In this document: one piece after another, positions 7,803 to 17,167 of the stretch
How positions within the stretch are numbered: position 1 is the stretch's first letter
How the letters are laid out: the number at the start of each line of letters is the position of its first letter
NCBI RefSeq assembly: GCF_009827615.1
Contig: NZ_WTYU01000002.1
Location: 417,020 to 481,019 of the forward strand
Direction: 5' to 3'
Origin: Allopontixanthobacter confluentis
Lineage (GTDB): Bacteria > Pseudomonadota > Alphaproteobacteria > Sphingomonadales > Sphingomonadaceae
Length of the DNA: 64,000 nt
Position numbers and translations under genes: made by a program
Notes under the pieces: model-generated
What the model was told of the DNA's origin: nothing
Database searches by the model: none
The model's input: only the letters and a program-made list of their open reading frames with translations

Positions 7803-9431
7803 TCAGCCACCGACAGCCGAGGTGGCCGGAGCAGTCATGGGGCTTGCCCATTCCAGCCTGAGGACTCGCAAGCCTTCAGATAGAAACTGTGTTTCGATCT
7901 TGAGAAGATCGGCAGGCGGATTTTCAAAAATGTCCTCGAACAATGCCCGGTCAAGCGCGCAAGCATTGATCTTGTAGGTTGCGACGATTTTTTCCAGCGC
8001 TTCGCGGTGCAAGAACGGAAATTGGGAAAATGCCTCACCTATGGCCATGCCGCAATATCCGTGACCGACAGCAATGCAGTATGAAAACTGCCAGTCATTG
8101 GGCAACATCAATTTGGTATACTGCTCGTTATTGCTGCAAAACCGCACCGCTTCGCCATCCACACTGCCGGCAGATATTGCCTTCATCGCATCTTCGATCT
8201 GATGCGGTTTGCTGTTCAGGTAATTGGATAGAATCTTCGAACCTGCCACCTGAATGGCCACAACAGCCAGAAATACCAGGCCCAAACCAAAGCCGGCCGT
8301 ATCAGCAGCCTCGACCGAATATCTTTCGGAAAGAAAACCAAGCAATACAGCAGCGCCGCCGATAACGGCCCAGGGGGTGGTGGCTTCGACATACCGTTCC
8401 GGTTCGCCCAGAAACCTGGTTCGCCTTAGCGATGTCACCAGCATGGCAGCCCACCCGGCCAAAGCGAAATCACAGGCATAGGCCACTAGCGGTTCGTCCT
8501 GCCCAAGAACTGTGATCTTACCCAGAATGGCCACGATAAACAGCGGATTTAACAATGCGGAAACGATCAGAGAATTTTCGTACGCATATCGCAATCCGTC
8601 CTTGGGATTCTTCGCAATCCTGATCCAGATATCGCGAATGATGTCGCGCCATATACTATAACGGCGCGACAAAACGTACACGGGCGCAAGTTCGACGCTG
8701 TATGCTCGAATGAAACGGTAGGTGTGGTATAGATATCCAAGAGAATATCGCGGGTGGAGGCAGACAAATACAATCAGCCCGGCCACTGCTCCAGCGATTG
8801 TATGAAAATGCCCCGTGAGAAGTGCGGCCAGAACACTAATCAGGATCAGCGCCTGCGCCCCGAAAGTGCTGAATGCCCAGATCAGATAACACGATATGAT
8901 TAGCAGGCCCCATCCTTTGATCGACGTCGGATCAGCTTCCACCAGATACCCGCCCGCAATCGCAGCGGTGAGGAAAAACAAGCCGAGGCTGCGCGCGCTT
9001 AGCCCGAAATTGCGCGCGCTCAATGCATGATAAAACTGAGGCGTGAGGGCAAAAAGAAGCGCGCAAATCGCCGCAAAATACACATTCATTCCGGCTGCCC
9101 AGCCAGCGACCATCGCCACCAGCAACACTTGACAAGCGTTCATGAAAGGGTTGATCAACCGCTCGGCCCTACGCATGATGCCGGGCGAGAAGTGCGCAAA
9201 AATCCAGTGTAGGTATAACGGCAAAGCACCGATATATGCCTTGTTTATCAGATTGGGAATACGAACGAATAGTCGGTAATTATTTTGCCGGATGCAGCGA
9301 ATAAGAAAGCTGTGAACGGCGTGATCAGTACCGTGTTTGGCATTGATATGGGATTGCACGGCTGAAATCACAAAGGTCATCACACCTGCGGCAGCAATTA
9401 TGAGCGCAGGTACGCTTGCAACCATTGTCAT
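7803..9431 (-). CDS. Polytopic membrane protein of unknown function (possibly GT-C-like)
   Basis: A 542-residue protein I do not recognise. It has about nine to eleven hydrophobic segments in the first 400 residues, separated by basic loops (for example RRYSIWRDIIRDIWIRI around 260-276), then a soluble C-terminal part of about 130 residues starting near YLNSKPHQIEDAMKAI and containing VGHGYCGMAIGEAF. Many membrane helices followed by one soluble tail is the layout of some GT-C glycosyltransferases and other polysaccharide-modifying membrane enzymes, but no diagnostic acidic motif could be assigned. It overlaps the HisF2 stop by 4 bases and is followed after 6 bases by wzx. That places it inside the modification and export part of the locus. 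Real gene: high confidence. Function: open. Confidence 0.75.
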   Translation of the reverse strand: MTMVASVPALIIAAAGVMTFVISAVQSHINAKHGTDHAVHSFLIRCIRQNNYRLFVRIPNLINKAYIGALPLYLHWIFAHFSPGIMRRAERLINPFMNACQVLLVAMVAGWAAGMNVYFAAICALLFALTPQFYHALSARNFGLSARSLGLFFLTAAIAGGYLVEADPTSIKGWGLLIISCYLIWAFSTFGAQALILISVLAALLTGHFHTIAGAVAGLIVFVCLHPRYSLGYLYHTYRFIRAYSVELAPVYVLSRRYSIWRDIIRDIWIRIAKNPKDGLRYAYENSLIVSALLNPLFIVAILGKITVLGQDEPLVAYACDFALAGWAAMLVTSLRRTRFLGEPERYVEATTPWAVIGGAAVLLGFLSERYSVEAADTAGFGLGLVFLAVVAIQVAGSKILSNYLNSKPHQIEDAMKAISAGSVDGEAVRFCSNNEQYTKLMLPNDWQFSYCIAVGHGYCGMAIGEAFSQFPFLHREALEKIVATYKINACALDRALFEDIFENPPADLLKIETQFLSEGLRVLRLEWASPMTAPATSAVGG

Positions 9432-10192
9432 GCCAAAAACGCTTCTTCCAGCGCCGATCGTTCAGGAAAATTCACCAAGACACCGAAATCCTTCTTCTGG
9501 TAAACTACCATTGATCCGACCGCGACTGACGATGCCCCGCCTTGCTTCACGGTCTCAACCATATCACCGATACTACGCGTTCCGCCTTGGGCGATGACTG
9601 GAATGTTGACGGCTTCGGAAACCTCCTTGACCAAAGCGATATCCTGACCACTCCAGGTTCCCTCGCGCTCAATCGACGTCAACAAGATTTCACCTGCGCC
9701 GCGCCGCTGCATTTCTACAGCCCAACTCACCGGATCGGGACGTTGGCGTTTGCGCCCACCATGGGTCATTAAGGTGGGCCGCCCAAAGAGCGATTTACCC
9801 ACATCGATTGAAGCCACCACTGCCTGTGAGCCGTAAACTTCAGCAATTTCGGAGATTATCTCGGGCCGTTCGTGTGGGTAGCTGTTAAGAATAACCTTCT
9901 CGAAGCCAGTGCCATAGATACGTGCAGCTTGGTCCAGGCTGGTTATTCCGCCACCATAGGCAAGCGGCATGAAACATTCTGTTGCGATATCTTTCAGAAG
10001 GGCAAAATTCGGCTCGCGGCCCTGACGGGTCGCCGTAATATCCAGAAAGGCGATCTCATCGACTTCAAGTTCATTGAATATCCGAAGTGTATTGCAGGGG
10101 TCGCCGACATATCCTGGTTTTCGAAACTGCCTGGTTTTTACAAGGCTTTCATTATCCAGCAGTAGGGCGGGAATGATACGGGTTCTCAACAT
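9428..10192 (-). CDS. hisF2: AglZ/HisF2 family acetamidino modification protein
   Basis: A 254-residue HisF-like (beta/alpha)8 protein. The N-terminus RIIPALLLDNESLVKT aligns with RIIPCLDVKDG of true HisF, but the catalytic aspartate of the first strand is replaced by leucine. The second-half aspartate is kept (VVASIDVG), as are the phosphate-binding loops (AYGGGITS, IAQGGTRSIGDM). This N-terminus is typical of the HisF2/AglZ group, which uses ammonia from HisH2 to help WbpG-type proteins form an acetamidino group on a sugar instead of acting in histidine synthesis. It overlaps hisH2 by 7 bases, and a WbpG-type gene lies three genes upstream, so the complete three-part system is here. No other his genes are nearby. 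Confidence 0.88.
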   Translation of the reverse strand: MLRTRIIPALLLDNESLVKTRQFRKPGYVGDPCNTLRIFNELEVDEIAFLDITATRQGREPNFALLKDIATECFMPLAYGGGITSLDQAARIYGTGFEKVILNSYPHERPEIISEIAEVYGSQAVVASIDVGKSLFGRPTLMTHGGRKRQRPDPVSWAVEMQRRGAGEILLTSIEREGTWSGQDIALVKEVSEAVNIPVIAQGGTRSIGDMVETVKQGGASSVAVGSMVVYQKKDFGVLVNFPERSALEEAFLA

Positions 10193-10797
10193 GGGATGTC
10201 TGCAAATGCCTTGAGGAATGCCATACCGAAACGATGGCTTTTTTCCGGATGAAACTGCGCACCGTAAATGTTGCCGCGGTTTATGGCCGCATCAAATTCA
10301 ATCCCGTAAGTGCATTTCAGCAGCGAGGATGCGGGGTCTGCCACATGAACCGCATAGCTATGGACGAAGTAGAACCGCGCTTCTTCGCCGAGATTGTCCA
10401 CAAGCGGCGACGGGCGCACGGGCCTTACGACATTCCAGCCCATGTGTGGAACCTTCAACTCTTCTGTGTGCGTTAACCTGGTGGCTTTTGCATCAATCCA
10501 GCCAAGGCCCTTCAAGGTGCCTTCTTCACTACCATTGCACAGCAATTGCATGCCAAGACAAATTCCAAGCACCGGCACTTTTTCCGTGAGCGCCTTTTCA
10601 TCCAATGCATCGCGTAGGCCCGACTGCTCCAACCGCCGCATGGCTGCATCAAACGCACCAACACCTGGCAAGATAATACGCGTTGCTTGCTTGATGCCCT
10701 CCGCACTCGAAGTGACAACACTGTCAACACCGGCGCGCAGCAGCATATTGCGTACGGACCCCATGTTGCCCATGCCGTAATCGACAATTGTTATCAT
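10186..10797 (-). CDS. hisH2: HisH-type glutamine amidotransferase subunit (HisH2)
   Basis: A 203-residue class I glutamine amidotransferase. The nucleophile elbow is VLGICLGMQLL (Cys near residue 80) and the His/Glu pair is in GAQFHPEKSH (about 182-191). It begins ITIVDYGMGNMGSVRNML as HisH proteins do. The enzyme releases ammonia from glutamine and channels it to its HisF partner, encoded immediately downstream with a 7-base overlap. In this polysaccharide locus the pair should supply nitrogen for acetamidino formation on a diacetamido uronic acid, as HisH2/HisF2 do with WbpG in Pseudomonas aeruginosa B-band O-antigen synthesis. A role in histidine synthesis is unlikely because no his genes surround it. 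Confidence 0.9.
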   Translation of the reverse strand: MITIVDYGMGNMGSVRNMLLRAGVDSVVTSSAEGIKQATRIILPGVGAFDAAMRRLEQSGLRDALDEKALTEKVPVLGICLGMQLLCNGSEEGTLKGLGWIDAKATRLTHTEELKVPHMGWNVVRPVRPSPLVDNLGEEARFYFVHSYAVHVADPASSLLKCTYGIEFDAAINRGNIYGAQFHPEKSHRFGMAFLKAFADIPC

Positions 10798-11840
10798 GGC
10801 CGCTTGGTACCTAGTTTGATGATGTCTGCACTCAGAGGTTGATCCGGGAAATTCGCCACGTGGCGATTTATGATAGCGTCAATCGTCTCAGAAAACGGCC
10901 GTGAGCTGAAAATGTGGCCGACCTGCAAGCCGCGCGCTGCACTGTCAAAATCATTCTTTTCCAACATGGCATAGCCGTCACCTGTCGCGACAACCAAATC
11001 CCCCTGCCTGGAAACGCTGATGATTTCACCGGGCACGCCCGGCGGTTCGAGCGGCAGATCCCCAATAGGCCTCACGCGCCAGATTTTCATTTCCTGCCCG
11101 TCGATGACTGTGCTGGCGCCAGGATAGGGCTTTGTCAGTGCAGCAACATGACGGCAAATTACCGTGGCAGGGAGCGTCCAGTCGATTGCTCCGTCTTCTG
11201 CAATGCGCTGCGGCAAATATGCAACTTCGCCAGAAGTCTGGGGCACTGCATTCCTGACACTGTGGTCCCAATCCTTGAGTGCGCGCGCAATCATTTGCGC
11301 GCCCAGCAGCATGGATTTCTGATAACTGGAAGCGATGTCGTCATGCACTGTATATCCAAACCGTGCGGATGCGAGAACCGGGCCGGAATCCACACCGGAA
11401 TCGATAAGAAAAGCCGCGATCTCAAAACCGTCGGAACCACTTATCAAGGCCCAATTCTGCGGTGAACGTCCACGGCCTGCGCTAATTCCGTTGGCACTCC
11501 CGTGAAGGCCGATTACCCCCAGATTGCAATGATCGATCAGCCAGCCCGGCACAAGCCTCTGCCACCCTGCCACGATCAATACATCAATATCAATGCCAGT
11601 CAGCAATTGCTTGGCAGCATCTGATGCAAGAGGATAGCTATCGACTTCGAACACTGGCATGTCTGCTGGCAGGCGAGCGCTCGATGCCAACTGGAATCCG
11701 GACACAGCGGATCGGTCCCGGGCATCAGACAGACTGATTACGCCTGCCAGTTCCACACCTCTTGCCATGAGCGCGTGAACCAGGTCAAAGCCGGCGCCAA
11801 CCGCACTGAGCGCGTATATATTCACGAGCTTTTTTTCCAT
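10794..11840 (-). CDS. Formyltransferase family protein (probable sugar N-formyltransferase)
   Basis: Starting at the ATG at 11840 the protein has 348 residues; an upstream in-frame start at 11873 would add 11 residues that overlap the deacetylase gene. The core motif GLHGSANGISAGRGRSPQNW matches the formyl-transfer site of the methionyl-tRNA formyltransferase/ArnA-N fold, with the catalytic His in LHGS and the downstream Asp in IDSGVDSGPVL. The Asn that stands two residues before this His in classical enzymes is Gly here. A C-terminal domain of about 130 residues follows, as in Fmt. In this operon it should use 10-formyl-tetrahydrofolate to formylate an amino sugar. It overlaps the CE4 deacetylase upstream and hisH2 downstream (ATGA), so it likely modifies the same sugar as they do. 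Confidence 0.78.
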   Translation of the reverse strand: MEKKLVNIYALSAVGAGFDLVHALMARGVELAGVISLSDARDRSAVSGFQLASSARLPADMPVFEVDSYPLASDAAKQLLTGIDIDVLIVAGWQRLVPGWLIDHCNLGVIGLHGSANGISAGRGRSPQNWALISGSDGFEIAAFLIDSGVDSGPVLASARFGYTVHDDIASSYQKSMLLGAQMIARALKDWDHSVRNAVPQTSGEVAYLPQRIAEDGAIDWTLPATVICRHVAALTKPYPGASTVIDGQEMKIWRVRPIGDLPLEPPGVPGEIISVSRQGDLVVATGDGYAMLEKNDFDSAARGLQVGHIFSSRPFSETIDAIINRHVANFPDQPLSADIIKLGTKRP

Positions 11841-12577
11841 GCCGCCGCATCCTGGCGCAGCATGTCGTACCACTGATCGCCCACCCGTTCATGATATGTC
11901 GAATTCGGGCTGAAAATAGCATCAAGTTCGCCAGCCATCCGGCGCAGATAATCAAGTTGCGCTCTTGGATATAGCGGCGGTTCGTCAGAGTAATGCATCG
12001 GATGCAACAGCAACTGGTGGGTGCGGTCCCCAGCTTCATCGAAAAAGTCCATCGGGTCGGACCTGAAATTCATCCGAGAATCCGACAGGTATATTTCGGG
12101 CGTGAATATCTGATCGTCATACGCGTTAAGCCATCCGGGCAGCATTGGATAATTATTTGCCACACTGGGATTATGCAGACTGACAGAACCAATCCGCATT
12201 CCGCAGATGTCTTCAAGCAACGCAGCTTCCAATCGCGCCAAATTACCCAAGGTCGCTGGATCGACCTCATTATAGATCGACGGGTCAAAATGCAGCGCAA
12301 TCTCGTGCCCGGCATTTGCCATTTCCCGGATCAGCCTGCGGTTTGCAGACGAACCACAATTATAGGTCTGGGCAGTGGTCATGAAAAAGAACGTACCGCG
12401 CACGCCAATGTCGCTTTCCGCCATGGAAAGGCGATGGGCCGGCTGTACGTCGAGGTCAATATCATGCCTCAGGATAATACCTGGCTGACCACGCCAATCG
12501 GCCAAAGGAAATAAGCCAAATCGGGTATTGAGTGACGAAAGCATCTGCTGAGCCGCAGCGTAAGTGAAATAGCTCAC
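11822..12577 (-). CDS. Polysaccharide deacetylase-like protein (CE4 fold)
   Basis: A 251-residue protein with CE4 features: IILRHDIDLDVQP carries the catalytic/metal Asp pair in place of the classical TFDDG, GHEIALHFDPSIY supplies the metal histidines, and SVSLHNPS looks like a later metal or substrate motif. Relatives are found in O-antigen and lipopolysaccharide loci next to amidotransferase and formyltransferase genes. It has no signal peptide, so it would act in the cytoplasm on a nucleotide sugar or lipid-linked sugar. An N-deacetylation step would expose an amine for the formyltransferase that overlaps its 3' end; this is an inference. The start overlaps the WbpG-type gene stop by 4 bases (ATGA). 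Confidence 0.75.
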   Translation of the reverse strand: MSYFTYAAAQQMLSSLNTRFGLFPLADWRGQPGIILRHDIDLDVQPAHRLSMAESDIGVRGTFFFMTTAQTYNCGSSANRRLIREMANAGHEIALHFDPSIYNEVDPATLGNLARLEAALLEDICGMRIGSVSLHNPSVANNYPMLPGWLNAYDDQIFTPEIYLSDSRMNFRSDPMDFFDEAGDRTHQLLLHPMHYSDEPPLYPRAQLDYLRRMAGELDAIFSPNSTYHERVGDQWYDMLRQDAAAWKKSS

Positions 12578-13763
12578 TTGGCAGGCCCCGCTTCGTTATA
12601 TTTGATAGGAAAGCAGTATTTCATGTAAAAACTGCGTTGAACCAGTTCTCGGTCGGCAAGGATCTCGAATATCGGGCGGAATCTTTCGAAACGCTTTTTA
12701 TATGAAGGAAACATCGTCCAATTCTTGGGATTTTCAGCCATTATCCTGTCATATGTTGTATCACTGAGTTCCAGTCTTTTTTTGAAATATGAAACCAGCC
12801 CTTCCTCGACATGGCGCGGAGCATTGTATTCTGCCCATGCTTCCTCGCGAGACATCTTGCCTTGCCGCGCCAGTGCCGACAGCGTGTTGTTCCGCATATC
12901 AGCGTTGAATTTTTCGGGCAGATAGACCGAATGAAAATAAGCGGTCATCCGATTTTCGAGGTGGTGCCCGCCATAATAGCTCCACCCGAATTCACTTTCG
13001 AGGAAATCGCGCGCCTTTTCCTTGGAATAATCGGCATACCAAAACGGCCTCAGCTTGCGGATCCGGGCAACTGCTGACCAATACATCATCCTGTTGAAAG
13101 TCATCAGTGGATACGTCTTCATCGGCATACTGCCGTATTGATCATGAATAGCCTTGATGTATTTCCCGTCGAAATAATTCTTGCCTAGCGGTGTTATGCC
13201 TTCATTGACGAAGGTGTGGCCCTCCAAAATCGTGCCGACGTTATATTTATTGGCTGCATACTGAAGTACTTCTGCATAGGCGAGATCTGTCGAAGCTTCC
13301 AATTCCGGCACACCAGCCAGAAAGAACGCCCTAAAATATCATCTGCTTCCTTGTTATTGACCACCCAGGTGAACAAGTCGACATTCAGCGGGCGCAGAAC
13401 TTTTTCAATATTTTGCGTCGCAATCGCCGAATTCCAGGTGTTGTCGTAATGGACTGCAAGTGGCCGCAGCCCCCATTCCTTCGCCAGATGGACCATGTAG
13501 GAACTGTCAGTTCCGCCGCTGACACCAATGACGCAGTCATATTTCTTACCATGGCCCTCGCGCTTGATGGTCTCGACCGTTTGAGCGAGCCGTGCTTCAC
13601 CCTTGGGAAGGCCGGTGCCGTATTCGTCGATCAAGTCGTCAATCTGATGGCAATAGTTGCAAACGCCGCTTTCATCGAAACTGATGCTGGCAACGCGCTC
13701 GTCGTAAATGCAGCGGTTACAGACCTTGTGATTGGTCAGGGAAAGATTGGAATGGTCGTGCAT
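12574..13763 (-). pseudogene. wbpG: N-acetyl sugar amidotransferase (WbpG type), interrupted by a one-base frameshift
   Basis: Two overlapping frames make one WbpG/PseA-type protein of about 395 residues. The first frame (start 13763) has two zinc-knuckle-like pairs (CNRC, CNYC) and the PP-loop ATPase motif GVSGGTDSS, and reads correctly to NNKEADDI. It then goes out of register and stops at 13194. The second frame carries the rest (PELEASTDLAYAEVLQYAAN, EGHTFVNEGITPLG, YYGGHHLENRMTAYFHS) and stops at 12574. Adding one base in the short T run (A4 at 13333-13336 on the plus strand) restores DDIF-RAFFLAGVPELEAS, the expected family sequence. The family forms an acetamidino group with HisH2/HisF2, both encoded just downstream. 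Whether the shift is real, a sequencing error, or suppressed cannot be told from one sequence. Confidence 0.85.
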
Positions 13764-13769
13764 TATGCC

Positions 13770-14750
13770 TCAGTCCGGAACGGTCGAGTGGGCAAAGCGG
13801 CCGGAATAGGCAGCTTCTTCGCTGTGAAAAGTTGCAGCTTTCATACCATTGTCAGCAACAATGCGCCGGACTTCATCTTCGCTAAAGCGACGCGCATTGC
13901 TCGGGCTATACCAGTCGAAGTTGGTTACGATTGACGTGTCTTTTCCGAGTTCTTCGTTCCAGAAACACTTAAGGAAATTCCAGTAAACAAACCGCTGGAT
14001 GTCCATTTCACCGCCCTTGATTCCCAGAAGCGGGATTTCAGGGACATCAATGTTCACCGTAAGTTCGCTCAGGCGTTTGCCCAGTTCCGTGAGCTGTTCG
14101 GACATCTCCCACAACTGCTCACTTGTCACTTCCTTGCAATGCATGCGGAAATAGTCATCCAGCAGTTCACGCGGCAACGCCTTCTTGGCGTAAAAGTAGC
14201 ACGCAAATTGGCCTGCACTGGCGGTAATGCGCGAGAGTTCAGCGAAAGTGGCTTCCGGACTTTCTGTGTGCATGATCACTTGATCACAGCTCACATAATC
14301 GACTGCGCCATCTTTGAACGGTGTTTTCGCAATGTCCCCCTGGAGGAAAAAGAGATTGTCGAGCTCGCCAAACAGTTCAGATGCCTGCTTGGCCGCCCCC
14401 GAATAGTCAATGCCGACCACAACCGCTCCAGGCGCCAGCCGGGCAAACCACGCCGCCTTGTAGCCCAGGCCGCACCCTGCATCGACAATTATGCGGCATT
14501 TGCCGAGATGCGTGGCAAGCGCTGCCTCGCTGTCGAAGCCATAAAGCTTCAGGTACCAGTCGCGCTGAAAAGCATAAAACTTCTCCAACTCGTCAGTAGC
14601 TGCGTATTTGTCCCACTTTTCTGTGAAAACATCGTTCGTCTGTTGCTGATTTTCGGCACCAGACACATCGGTCAGGCTTGCGTAACGTTCCGAAAGCTCG
14701 ATCGGCTTTTTCACTGACGCGTCGAAAATTGCATGGAAAGTATTAGTCAT
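13770..14750 (-). CDS. SAM-dependent methyltransferase, class I
   Basis: A 326-residue protein with a Rossmann-like methyltransferase core. Motif I is CRIIVDAGCGLGYKAAWFAR, the acidic end of strand 2 is VVVGIDYS, motif II/III is GAVDYVSCDQVIMHTESP, and a further strand reads QFACYFYAKK. The N-terminal 70 residues (ENQQQTNDVFTEKWDKYAAT) resemble methyltransferases found with WbpG-type amidotransferases in lipopolysaccharide loci. It starts one base after the acyltransferase stop and ends 6 bases before the wbpG-type gene. The likely role is methylation of a sugar or of an amidino/amide group of the repeat unit, but the acceptor cannot be deduced. Cytoplasmic. Confidence 0.82.
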   Translation of the reverse strand: MTNTFHAIFDASVKKPIELSERYASLTDVSGAENQQQTNDVFTEKWDKYAATDELEKFYAFQRDWYLKLYGFDSEAALATHLGKCRIIVDAGCGLGYKAAWFARLAPGAVVVGIDYSGAAKQASELFGELDNLFFLQGDIAKTPFKDGAVDYVSCDQVIMHTESPEATFAELSRITASAGQFACYFYAKKALPRELLDDYFRMHCKEVTSEQLWEMSEQLTELGKRLSELTVNIDVPEIPLLGIKGGEMDIQRFVYWNFLKCFWNEELGKDTSIVTNFDWYSPSNARRFSEDEVRRIVADNGMKAATFHSEEAAYSGRFAHSTVPD

Positions 14751-15284
14751 TTAGTCCCTCGATGATTCAGAAGCGGTATCCGAAGATATCCGGGCTGGGT
14801 TGCCATAGGCTTTGGCGCCTGAAGGAACATCCTGAATTACAAGACTATTTGCTCCGATGATAACTTGGTCACCTATGCTTACGCCTTTGGCAATGACCGA
14901 ATTGGGGCCGATATAGCAATTGTTTCCGATTTTGGTCGGAGCCAGCTTATATTCGGCGCGTCCGGCCGAGATGGCCCAATCTACCGTATCATGACTGTAA
15001 ATCTGCACGCCTGCAGAAATCGAACAGTTGCTGCCAATTTGAAGGCCGCCCGACCCGTCGAGGATGGTAAATGGTCCGATCCATGTATTGGCCCCCACTG
15101 ACACTTCTCCGAAGACATGGCTACTATCGTAGATGGACGTGCCTTCTCCAAACCCCAGGGCTTGCGCTTTTTCCCAGCGATCAGAAACATAGTCACCAAA
15201 CGGCAACACGCGATCATACTCGTTTTTCAACTTCTCACGGCGGGCTGTTAACATGTCTCTCAACTGGGTCAGGAATCCCGTCAC
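14751..15284 (-). CDS. Left-handed beta-helix (hexapeptide repeat) acyltransferase
   Basis: Starting at GTG 15284, which overlaps the asnB stop codon (GTGA), the protein has 177 residues. A longer in-frame start at 15326 exists but lies inside asnB. After a helical N-terminus, imperfect hexapeptide repeats run from about residue 55 onward ([48 protein letters not shown]), ending in the familiar AYGNPARI motif of O-/N-acetyltransferases. An external loop carries [10 protein letters not shown] with the probable catalytic His. It would acetylate a sugar using acetyl-CoA. It lies between AsnB and a methyltransferase within the overlapping gene run. Substrate unknown. Confidence 0.8.
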   Translation of the reverse strand: MTGFLTQLRDMLTARREKLKNEYDRVLPFGDYVSDRWEKAQALGFGEGTSIYDSSHVFGEVSVGANTWIGPFTILDGSGGLQIGSNCSISAGVQIYSHDTVDWAISAGRAEYKLAPTKIGNNCYIGPNSVIAKGVSIGDQVIIGANSLVIQDVPSGAKAYGNPARISSDTASESSRD

Positions 15285-17164
15285 AAGATTTGCTCCATCC
15301 ATTCGTTGACGTTCAGCAAGGACCATATGAGAAGGCGCCGGTTTTCATGCCCGTCGAGATGTTCGTTGACGAGTTCTTGCACGGCAGACCGGTCAAGAAC
15401 GTCATAGATAGCTGCATTGCCGTTCATAAGGCGATTGCGGACGAAATCGATGCTTTCCCCTTTGAACCAGCTCGCATCCGGCGATGAAAAGCCTTGCTTT
15501 TGCGCCTTGGTAATATCTTCGGGAATATAGCGTGACATCATGTCCCGCAAAATCTGCTTTCCGTCGCTGGTCTTCTGAAAGACGCCTTGCGCCTTTTTGG
15601 TCAGATCATTTTCGTTGATCCGCACGACTTCCTGCAGCCGGTTCAGCTTTAGCGAAACCGGACATTGCATGGCAAAATCGACCAGGTCATTATCCATGAA
15701 CGGCACACGCGTTTCGAGACTGTGGGCCATCGACAGCTTGTCTTCGACTACAAACAAGCCGTGCAGGAACGTCTTGGCTTCGAAATATAGTGAGTGATTG
15801 ATATAGTCTTCAGCGCGTTCCAGCTTATTCTGATGCGTGTCGAACACTTCACGGAAAATTTTTCTCGTGCCTGCAGGATCTGTGCTGACTTCCGTAGCAA
15901 CCGGACTGAAAATGCGTTTGAGTTCACGGTTGTTCACCAGTCGCTGCCAATATCCGTAATATTGGTCGACATAATGATCGAAATCATCGCTGACAGCCGC
16001 GCGGTAATAGCGCCAGGGATATCCACCAAACAGTTCATCGCCGCCAGCCCCGGACATGACGACCTTGACAAATCGGCTGGCCAACTGGGCTGCGTAATAG
16101 TTGGGGTAGCTCTGACCCACCCGAGGTTCTTCAAGATGCCACGCCAATTCAGGCAAGCACCGCTCCATATCGCCTGCCTTGAGCACCATTTCATAATGCT
16201 CTGTCCGAAACTTGGCCGACATGGCCTCGGCCTTCACGCGTTCGTCGAAGGCCAGCTCTATTCCAGAAGCGGAGCTAAGATCAAAACCGCAGGTAAAGGT
16301 CTTGAGATTGGGAAAGCTTTTTGCGGCAATAGCGGTAATCGATCCGGAATCCATGCCGCCGCTAAGATAGCTTCCCAGCTCCACGTCACTTATCAGCTGG
16401 CGTTTGACCGCTTGATTGAACAGCCGATCCAGTTCCTCACGATACTCCTGGTCGCTCGCACGGATGGTCGGCTCGCGGAATTCATAATCCCAATACTGGG
16501 TGAGTTCCAGCGCCGGGCTTTCATGACCAAGGTCAATGACGCCAAAATGGCCCGCTGGAAGCAGGTCGATATCCTGCAGTAACGTGCGATCAGTAAAGAG
16601 GTTCTGGAAGGTAAAATACTCAACCAGCGCCTGCTTGTCCAAATTGCGAGAAAAAGCAGGATCAGCAAGAATTGCCTTTTGTTCAGAAGCAAAAACGAAC
16701 CTGTTGCCCTGTCGCGAAACATAAATGGGTTTTACGCCATATCTGTCTCGAGCAACCACCAACTTGCGGTCTTTGCGGTCCCAGATCGCAAACGCAAACA
16801 TCCCGTTGAAACGGGAAATAGCGCCTGTTCCCCAGTGAGAAAAGGCATTGAGAACGACTTCGGTATCGCAGTCCGACCGGAACCAGTACCCCGCGTTTTC
16901 CAACTCGGCGCGCAATTCACGGAAATTGTAAATTTCGCCGTTATAGACGAGCACAAATCGATGCTCGACGCTGACCATGGGCTGCGCCCCTTGATCGGTG
17001 AGATCAAGAATAGCCAGCCGCCGGTGACCCAGACCAACATTGCCTTCAGCCCAGTGGCCTTCCCCGTCGGGACCACGATGGGCAATGGCATCCGTCATCT
17101 GTTGCAGCACGCCGCGGGCAACTGGCGCGCCGTCCAGTTGAATAAGGCCGGCAATTCCGCACAT
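15281..17164 (-). CDS. asnB: Asparagine synthase-like glutamine-hydrolysing amidotransferase
   Basis: A 627-residue AsnB family protein. It starts MCGIAGLIQ, so Cys2 is the glutaminase nucleophile after removal of Met1. Glutaminase residues are in [17 protein letters not shown] and [10 protein letters not shown]; the ATP pyrophosphatase motif SGGMDSGS is at 268-275. Members of this family in O-antigen loci usually amidate the carboxylate of a hexuronic acid rather than aspartate, and that is the likely role here given the surrounding uronic acid enzymes. It starts 3 bases after the DegT aminotransferase stop and its own stop overlaps the acyltransferase start. A housekeeping asparagine synthetase role cannot be fully excluded. 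Confidence 0.85.
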   Translation of the reverse strand: MCGIAGLIQLDGAPVARGVLQQMTDAIAHRGPDGEGHWAEGNVGLGHRRLAILDLTDQGAQPMVSVEHRFVLVYNGEIYNFRELRAELENAGYWFRSDCDTEVVLNAFSHWGTGAISRFNGMFAFAIWDRKDRKLVVARDRYGVKPIYVSRQGNRFVFASEQKAILADPAFSRNLDKQALVEYFTFQNLFTDRTLLQDIDLLPAGHFGVIDLGHESPALELTQYWDYEFREPTIRASDQEYREELDRLFNQAVKRQLISDVELGSYLSGGMDSGSITAIAAKSFPNLKTFTCGFDLSSASGIELAFDERVKAEAMSAKFRTEHYEMVLKAGDMERCLPELAWHLEEPRVGQSYPNYYAAQLASRFVKVVMSGAGGDELFGGYPWRYYRAAVSDDFDHYVDQYYGYWQRLVNNRELKRIFSPVATEVSTDPAGTRKIFREVFDTHQNKLERAEDYINHSLYFEAKTFLHGLFVVEDKLSMAHSLETRVPFMDNDLVDFAMQCPVSLKLNRLQEVVRINENDLTKKAQGVFQKTSDGKQILRDMMSRYIPEDITKAQKQGFSSPDASWFKGESIDFVRNRLMNGNAAIYDVLDRSAVQELVNEHLDGHENRRLLIWSLLNVNEWMEQIL

Positions 17165-17167
17165 TTT

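Noticed and set aside
15284-15326. An ATG at 15326 as start of the hexapeptide acyltransferase
   Set aside because: It would add 14 residues encoded within asnB. The GTG that overlaps the asnB stop (GTGA) fits the coupling seen throughout the locus better.
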